NCBI GenBank assembly: GCA_036388475.1
Contig: DASVRT010000016.1
Span: 6,351-70,350, forward strand
Reading direction: 5' to 3'
Source of the DNA: JALZHR01 sp036388475
GTDB lineage: Bacteria; Acidobacteriota; Blastocatellia; Pyrinomonadales; Pyrinomonadaceae
Length of the DNA: 64,000 nt
The translations under genes were made by a program, and so were the position numbers. Below are positions 59,518 through 64,000 of this stretch, piece by piece. Positions within the stretch are counted from its first letter, which is position 1. Each line of letters opens with the position of its first letter. Below the pieces are notes generated by a model. It searched no databases and had not been told where the DNA came from. It saw only the letters and a list, made by a program, of their open reading frames with translations.

Positions 59518-60732
59518 ATGAAAAGTTTTGATGTGGTAATCGTCGGCTCGGGTTTAGCCGGTCTGCAATGCGCTAAGCTGCTTTCGCAGCGAGGCGCAAA
59601 AATTTTGCTCGTCGATCGCAAAACGGATTTGACGAAAGGCATTCACACGACGGGAATTTTCGTGCGCAAAACGCTGGAAGATTTCCGGTTCCCGCCTGAA
59701 ACTCTGGGCAAGCCTGTCCGCAACGTCGCGCTTTATTCGCCGCGTTTGAAGCGTTTGAATCTGTCGAGCAAATACGACGAGTTTCGCGTCGGGAAAATGG
59801 GCGCGCTTTACGAAAGCTATCTGCGCGAATGCGTGAAAAACGGCGTCGAGTTTTCCAATTCGACCCGCTACGTTTCGGCGGAACGAGTCATAAGCGCCGG
59901 CGATAGCGCGCCGCTTTCACCGGAGCAAATTCAACCAGCCGAAACAGTTGTCAAGCTCGAAAAAAACGGCGAAGCCTTTGCGGTGAAAACAAAAGTCCTG
60001 GTCGGCGCGGACGGCGCAAATTCGCGCGTGGCGAAAGATTTGGATTTGGACGAAAATCGCGAATTCATCGTCGGCGTCGAAGAAGTCTGGCAAGGCGTTT
60101 CTTTAACGGGCGAGCCGGTTCTGCATTGTTTTCTGGACTCGAAACTCGCGCCCGGCTATCTTGCCTGGGTGACGAACGACGGTGAGGAAGTCCACATCGG
60201 CGTCGGTGGTTATCACGCTGGCTTTAACCCGCGCGAAGCGTTAGAAAAGTTTAAGGCGAAAGTTATCGGAAAAATCGTCGATTTGCGGTCGGCGGAACTG
60301 GCGGAAAAACGCGGCGGAAAAATCCCGGTCGGCGGCGTTTTAAAACGAATTGCCTGCGAGCGCGGACTGCTTATCGGCGACGCTTCGGGCGCGGTTTCGC
60401 CGCTCACGGCGGGCGGGCTTGACCCGTGTTTGCGTTTGTCGAAAATGGCGGCGCAAGTGATTTGGGAAAGACTCGAAAGCGGAAATCCGCGGGTTTTATT
60501 AAAATTTTCCGGTGAGCTTTTCCGCGCGCGCTTCGTGTCGAGGCTTTGGATGCGCCGGGTTTTAGCGATGTTTTCAAATCAGTTTTTGCTGGAAACCGGC
60601 TGCTTTTTCCTGCGCCTGCCGCTGCTCGAAAAACTGGCGGCGCACGTCTTTTTCGGGCGCGGCTCGTTTCCGGACGTCGATTTATCAAAAAGCGAAAAAG
60701 CGAAAACTACTTTCGTCGAAAACACAAATTAA
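59518..60732 (+). CDS. FAD-dependent geranylgeranyl-reductase-like oxidoreductase
   Basis: The 404 residues show the Rossmann motif VVIVGSGLAGLQCAKLLSQRGA, the GADGANSRVAKDL strand and the second FAD motif ERGLLIGDASGAVSPLTAGGLDP, characteristic of the geranylgeranyl reductase/PHBH-like group. Members reduce isoprenoid chains or hydroxylate aromatics. The SPLTAGGLDPCL form is closest to GGR-like enzymes. No isoprenoid pathway genes surround it, so the substrate is unknown. Confidence 0.85.
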   Translation: MKSFDVVIVGSGLAGLQCAKLLSQRGAKILLVDRKTDLTKGIHTTGIFVRKTLEDFRFPPETLGKPVRNVALYSPRLKRLNLSSKYDEFRVGKMGALYESYLRECVKNGVEFSNSTRYVSAERVISAGDSAPLSPEQIQPAETVVKLEKNGEAFAVKTKVLVGADGANSRVAKDLDLDENREFIVGVEEVWQGVSLTGEPVLHCFLDSKLAPGYLAWVTNDGEEVHIGVGGYHAGFNPREALEKFKAKVIGKIVDLRSAELAEKRGGKIPVGGVLKRIACERGLLIGDASGAVSPLTAGGLDPCLRLSKMAAQVIWERLESGNPRVLLKFSGELFRARFVSRLWMRRVLAMFSNQFLLETGCFFLRLPLLEKLAAHVFFGRGSFPDVDLSKSEKAKTTFVENTN

Positions 60733-60749
60733 AGGGAGTTTATCAACCA

Positions 60750-62429
60750 ATGAACGAGCGTACAAAAATCGGTTTGGAGATTATCGAAGCGGCGGTTTTA
60801 CTCGGAATTTTAGGCGACGCTTTTCTGAGAGCGACGCCGTGGGGCTTGAATGTTTTTCTTTTCGTCGGCGCATTGACGGTGACGATGCTCGCGCTGGTTT
60901 TGCGGCGGCGGCGCGAGTTCTGGAATTTTCAAACCGCATCTTTGCACGCCGCTCTGATATTTTTCGCGGGAATGTTTGTCTGGCGCGACTCGATTGAGCT
61001 GAAGCTTTTAGACGCGCTGGCAATCCTGGCGATTTTAACCGTTCTGACTTTGCCGGCGCTGAAAATCAAAACGCAAATCGCCGGATTGATTCATTACGTT
61101 TACGCCGCGTGTTTTTCGGGGATAAGTGCCGGATTCGCTCCGTTTTATCTTTTTATGGCGGACATCCAGTGGAAAACGATTCCGCGCGCGGGCTGGACGA
61201 AACATTTGATTGCGGTTTTTCGCGGGCTGGCGATCGCCGCGCCGATTTTGTTTGTTTTCGGCGGGCTTTTTATGGCGGCGGACGCGGTTTTTCAGGGCAT
61301 CGTGGAAAAAACTCTTCGTATTAATCCGGACGTTTTACTTGGACATCTTCTTCTCGCCGGATTCCTTTCGTGGTGCAGCGCCGGTTACTTGCGCGGCTCG
61401 ATAATCGGTTTATCCGCCGGCGAAGACGTTAAAGAAGAAACACAAACCGAGATAAAAACGCAGGCGTTGAGCGTCACCGCAACGGAAAAAACCGAAGCAG
61501 CGAAAGAATCTGCGCCGAAAGATGAAGCGAAGAAAGAAGAAACGCAGAAACCGCCGGAAGATTGGAATTGGCGCGACCTGAATAATTCGGCTTTGCCCGG
61601 CGCGTTTACGCTCGGCGCAATCGAAACGGGAATCGTTCTGGGCTTGATAAATCTTTTGTTTTTGAGTTTTGTCATCGTGCAGATTCCGTATCTTTTCGGC
61701 GGAATGGATTTGGTGCAGAGCACGCCCGATTTCAAGCTCGCCGAATATGCGCGGCGCGGTTTCGGCGAGCTGGTCGCGGTGGCGGCGCTGGTTTTGCCGA
61801 TTCTGCTTTTGTCGCACTGGCTTTTGCGAAAAGATAAACCCGTCAATGAGAAAATTTATCGCGTTCTGGCGGCGGCTCAGATTGTTTTGCTGTTTGTCAT
61901 AATGATTTCGGCGACGCAGAGATTGCTGCTGCTGACCGGAAATCTCGGTTACGGTTTGACGTCGGCGCGGCTTTATCCGATGGCGTTTATGATTTTGCTG
62001 GCGCTGGTTTTCGTCTGGTTCGCTTTGACGGTTTTGCGCGGCGCGCGCGAGCAGTTTGCGTGGGGCGCGCTGTGGCTGGCGCTGTTTATGGTCGGCACTC
62101 TGCACGTTTTTAACCCGGACGAATTTATCGTGCGGACAAACGTGCGGCTGATGCAGGAAGGTCGCAGCTTCGATTCGGCTTACGTGGCGAATCTGAGCGA
62201 CGACGCCGTTCCGGCGCTTTTGGAAACGATGCCGGCGATGAAATTTGAACAGCAATGTCCGGTCAAATATAAACTGGCGCGAAGGTTTAAAGAAGCGCAG
62301 GACGAAAACGATTTTCGGACGTGGAACGTTTCGCGTTGGCTTGCGCGGCGGGAAATGACACAATACAGCGAGCGGCTGGAAACGGTCGGTTGTCCGGTTT
62401 CCATACAAAGCGATTACAATGACTTTTGA
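60750..62429 (+). CDS. DUF4173/DUF4153-like polytopic membrane protein
   Basis: The product has 559 residues from ATG 60750 (AAAGGGAG ribosome site); the longer frame upstream is the shadow of the flavoprotein gene. About ten transmembrane helices are visible. RGLAIAAPILFVFGGLFMAADAVFQGIV and the later LVQSTPDFKLAEYARRGFGELVAVAALVLPILLL are typical of DUF4173. A Lys/Glu/Thr-rich cytoplasmic loop occupies residues ~235-275. The function is unknown. The last 11 bases overlap the recombinase gene. Confidence 0.75.
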   Translation: MNERTKIGLEIIEAAVLLGILGDAFLRATPWGLNVFLFVGALTVTMLALVLRRRREFWNFQTASLHAALIFFAGMFVWRDSIELKLLDALAILAILTVLTLPALKIKTQIAGLIHYVYAACFSGISAGFAPFYLFMADIQWKTIPRAGWTKHLIAVFRGLAIAAPILFVFGGLFMAADAVFQGIVEKTLRINPDVLLGHLLLAGFLSWCSAGYLRGSIIGLSAGEDVKEETQTEIKTQALSVTATEKTEAAKESAPKDEAKKEETQKPPEDWNWRDLNNSALPGAFTLGAIETGIVLGLINLLFLSFVIVQIPYLFGGMDLVQSTPDFKLAEYARRGFGELVAVAALVLPILLLSHWLLRKDKPVNEKIYRVLAAAQIVLLFVIMISATQRLLLLTGNLGYGLTSARLYPMAFMILLALVFVWFALTVLRGAREQFAWGALWLALFMVGTLHVFNPDEFIVRTNVRLMQEGRSFDSAYVANLSDDAVPALLETMPAMKFEQQCPVKYKLARRFKEAQDENDFRTWNVSRWLARREMTQYSERLETVGCPVSIQSDYNDF

Positions 62430-63333
62430 CGCGACGAACAAACGCGACCTCGTGCGTGAATATCTCTCGTATTTGCAGGTCGAAAAAGGCTTGGCGAAAA
62501 ATTCGCTCAGCAGCTACGCGAGAGATTTGGCGAAGCTGAAAACGTGGTCGGAAAAAAACAATTTCGACATTATCAATTTGAGCCGGCAGGATTTGCGCGA
62601 GTTTTTGAGAGACTTGTCGCGCGAAAATTTGTCGCCGAATTCCGTGGGGCGAATCATCAGCGCGCTGCGCGGATTTTACAAATTTCTGCAATTTGACCGT
62701 CACATCGCCAAAAATCCGGCGGAAGATTTGGACGCGCCGCAGAAAGGCTTTTATCTGCCGAAATTTCTGAACCGGGCGGAAATCGAGGAGCTGCTGGTGG
62801 TGCCGGACGTTTCCGGCGAAATCGGCTTGCGGAATCGCGCAATTCTGGAAACGATGTATGCGGCGGGCTTGCGCGTGTCGGAAGTCTGCTCGCTGCAACT
62901 CGGCGACATCGAGCTGGACGCCGGAATCTTGACCTGCACGGGAAAGGGCGGCAAAACGCGCAAAGTGCCGATTGGGAAAAGCGCGGTCGAATGGCTGAAA
63001 AGCTACCTGGTTTTGCGCCGCAGAAAGGAAAACATCGAGATTCAGAATCTTTTCGTTTCGAGCCTGGGAAATCCGCTTTCGCGTCAGGACGTTTTTAAGA
63101 TGGTCAAGGAATGCGGCGAAAAAATCGGGCGCGAAGACATCTCGCCGCACACGCTGCGGCACAGCTTCGCCACCCATCTGATGCAAAACCGCGCCGACGT
63201 CCGCTCGGTTCAGCAAATGCTCGGACACGCCGACATTTCGACGACGCAGATTTACACGCATATGACAGACAGTCATTTACGAAAAACCTACGAACAATTT
63301 CACCCGCGCGCCAAAAACAAGGATAAAACGTAA
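62419..63333 (+). CDS. xerD: Tyrosine recombinase XerD/XerC
   Basis: The 304 residues are the usual length. An N-terminal SAM-like core-binding domain (YLSYLQVEKGLAKNSLSSYARDL) is followed by the catalytic domain with Arg in YAAGLRVSEV, Lys in GKGGKTRKVP, His-x-x-Arg in SPHTLRHSFATHLM, His in MLGHADISTTQIYTHM and the nucleophilic Tyr there. Xer recombinases resolve chromosome dimers at dif. The SPHTLRHSFATHL form favours XerD. No integrase companions or att-like duplications are seen, so this is housekeeping and not a prophage. Confidence 0.88.
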   Translation: MTFDATNKRDLVREYLSYLQVEKGLAKNSLSSYARDLAKLKTWSEKNNFDIINLSRQDLREFLRDLSRENLSPNSVGRIISALRGFYKFLQFDRHIAKNPAEDLDAPQKGFYLPKFLNRAEIEELLVVPDVSGEIGLRNRAILETMYAAGLRVSEVCSLQLGDIELDAGILTCTGKGGKTRKVPIGKSAVEWLKSYLVLRRRKENIEIQNLFVSSLGNPLSRQDVFKMVKECGEKIGREDISPHTLRHSFATHLMQNRADVRSVQQMLGHADISTTQIYTHMTDSHLRKTYEQFHPRAKNKDKT

Positions 63334-63399
63334 AAGCGAAAAGACGCATCTCATTACTTGCAACTTGGTCAAATCTCCGTTAATATGTTGATTTTGCTA

Positions 63400-63427
63400 T
63401 TGACTCAAATGTCTGGCAAACAAGACT
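63400..63427 (+). promoter_or_regulatory. Possible promoter of the tRNA-tuf operon
   Basis: TTGACT (63400-63405) matches the -35 consensus at five of six positions. The -10 that should follow (AAGACT, 63422-63427) is weak. It lies 19 bp before the first tRNA. Confidence 0.3.
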
Positions 63428-63446
63428 CGACAAACATTAAATAAAT

Positions 63447-63534
63447 GCAAGGGTGGTCGAGCGGTTAATGGCACCGGGCTGTAAACCCGGCGGAGTAATA
63501 TCCTACGTAGGTTCAAATCCTACCCCTTGCACCA
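63447..63534 (+). tRNA. tRNA-Tyr (anticodon GTA)
   Basis: The acceptor GCAAGGG pairs with CCCTTGC, followed by A and an encoded CCA. The anticodon loop reads CTGTAAA with GTA. The long variable arm (GGAGTAATATCC region) is that of a class II tyrosine tRNA, and the T arm GGTTCAAATCC is intact. Confidence 0.97.
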
Positions 63535-63554
63535 GAATTGAAAGGCTAAAGGAT

Positions 63555-63602
63555 AAGGGATAAAGGCTAAAACAATTATTTTGCCTTTCGCCTTTATCCC
63601 TT
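63555..63602. repeat. Hairpin repeat between tRNA-Tyr and tRNA-Gly
   Basis: The 13-bp arms AAGGGATAAAGGC (63555-63567) and GCCTTTATCCCTT (63590-63602) pair perfectly. AAAGGCTAAAGG-type words extend both sides (63541-63610). It is another low-complexity repeat family, here inside a tRNA operon spacer. Confidence 0.6.
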
Positions 63603-63616
63603 CGCCTTTTACAAGA

Positions 63617-63692
63617 GCGGGAGTAGCTCATTTGGTAGAGCATCAGCCTTCCAAGCTGAGGGTAGCGAGTTCGAGCCTCGTCTCCCGCTCCA
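63617..63692 (+). tRNA. tRNA-Gly (anticodon TCC)
   Basis: The acceptor GCGGGAG / CTCCCGC is followed by T and CCA. The D arm is GTAGCTCATTTGGTAGAGC, the anticodon arm CAGCCTTCCAAGCTG has TCC, and the T arm is GAGTTCGAGCCTC. Confidence 0.97.
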
Positions 63693-63721
63693 AATATTTT
63701 ATCTGGATTAAATGGAATTCA

Positions 63722-63796
<75 letters not shown>

Positions 63797-63810
63797 GGCA
63801 GTTTTTATCA

Positions 63811-63844
63811 GTTTATTAATCGTACAAGTTTATTAATCGTACAA
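63811..63844 (+). repeat. 17-bp exact tandem duplication in the tuf leader
   Basis: GTTTATTAATCGTACAA occurs twice back to back (63811-63827, 63828-63844), directly upstream of the tuf ribosome site (AGGATAAGGA). Confidence 0.85.
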
Positions 63845-63859
63845 GAGGATAAGGAAAAG

Positions 63860-64000
63860 ATGAGCAAAGAGAAATTTGACAGAAGCAAGCCGCACGTGAA
63901 TATCGGCACCATCGGGCACGTCGATCACGGGAAGACGACTTTGACGGCGGCAATCACGAAAGTGTTGAGCAAGCATAATCCGAAGATGACGTTTCGTTCA
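63860..64000 (+). CDS. tuf: Translation elongation factor Tu, N-terminal part (runs off window)
   Basis: The first 47 residues are unmistakable EF-Tu: MSKEKFDRSKPHVNIGTIG, then the P-loop HVDHGKTTLTAAITKVL. EF-Tu delivers aminoacyl-tRNA to the ribosome with GTP. The start ATG 63860 has an AGGATAAGGA ribosome site. It follows three tRNA genes and is expected to be co-transcribed with them. Confidence 0.97.
   Translation, partial: MSKEKFDRSKPHVNIGTIGHVDHGKTTLTAAITKVLSKHNPKMTFRS

Noticed and set aside
61410..62441. 343-residue minus-strand frame opposite the DUF4173-like gene
   Set aside because: Arg/Gln/His-rich antisense shadow without domains.
62287..63276. 329-residue minus-strand frame opposite xerD
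   Set aside because: Antisense shadow of a gene with a complete catalytic motif set.
62419..63534. Integrase beside a tRNA as a prophage or island boundary
   Set aside because: The recombinase is of housekeeping XerD type, the tRNAs are intact, and no att duplication or phage genes are present.

Overview
The window looks like a chromosomal segment of an Acidobacteriota-type bacterium, most likely Blastocatellia/Pyrinomonadaceae. This is inferred from gene style only: about 50% GC, many hybrid histidine kinases, SdrD-B/usher-like secreted proteins, a Rrf2-led suf operon and a Gram-negative envelope with a TonB receptor. No marker gene was compared with a database.

Layout. 1-682 is the N-terminal part of an exported Ig-like protein on the minus strand. 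683-1475 is A+T-rich with a four-copy direct repeat and a terminator. 1476-13954 is a minus-strand cluster: an ECF-like sigma factor, two paralogous about 250-residue beta-rich proteins and a giant 3295-residue protein. None of the last three has a signal peptide or a family I recognise; this is one of the two best candidates for an undescribed system. 14752-30694 is dense with signalling genes: a receiver-kinase, a receiver with a degenerate HD-GYP domain, a PAS-GAF hybrid kinase, a double receiver, a CHASE3-PAS-PAS hybrid kinase with HPt, and an NtrC-type sigma54 activator. Enclosed between the last two is a three-gene chaperone/usher-like surface-fibre operon (24704-29282) with an excellent -24/-12 promoter at 24600 and an internal terminator after the subunit gene. 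This is the second main candidate.

30780-32460 is an A+T-rich island of broken or orphan genes, including the truncated N-terminus of a DUF3732-type SMC-like ATPase. 32478-43440 is a suf Fe-S assembly operon (rrf2-sufB ... sufC-sufD-sufS ... sufU), interrupted by genes for RidA, a zinc ribbon, cupins, PhzF, a PfpI-like protein, an ICMT-like methyltransferase and a truncated haemoglobin. It also contains a dead copy of the zinc-ribbon gene. 43669-47864 holds glycan genes: a GT-C-like membrane protein, a DPM-like GT2, an SDR epimerase and a methyltransferase. 48057-56340 holds a secreted VWA protein, a MenC/NSAR-like enolase-superfamily enzyme, a TonB receptor, a small exported protein, the ABC-F factor EttA and a lipoprotein. 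57257-63333 is a run of membrane proteins, a winged-helix regulator, a geranylgeranyl-reductase-like flavoprotein and a XerD-type recombinase. The window ends with tRNA-Tyr(GTA), tRNA-Gly(TCC), tRNA-Thr(GGT) and the start of tuf, the classic tRNA-tufB arrangement.

A recurring theme is families of short low-complexity intergenic repeats. At two places they have entered coding sequence: inside sufD, and across the start and signal peptide of the TonB receptor.
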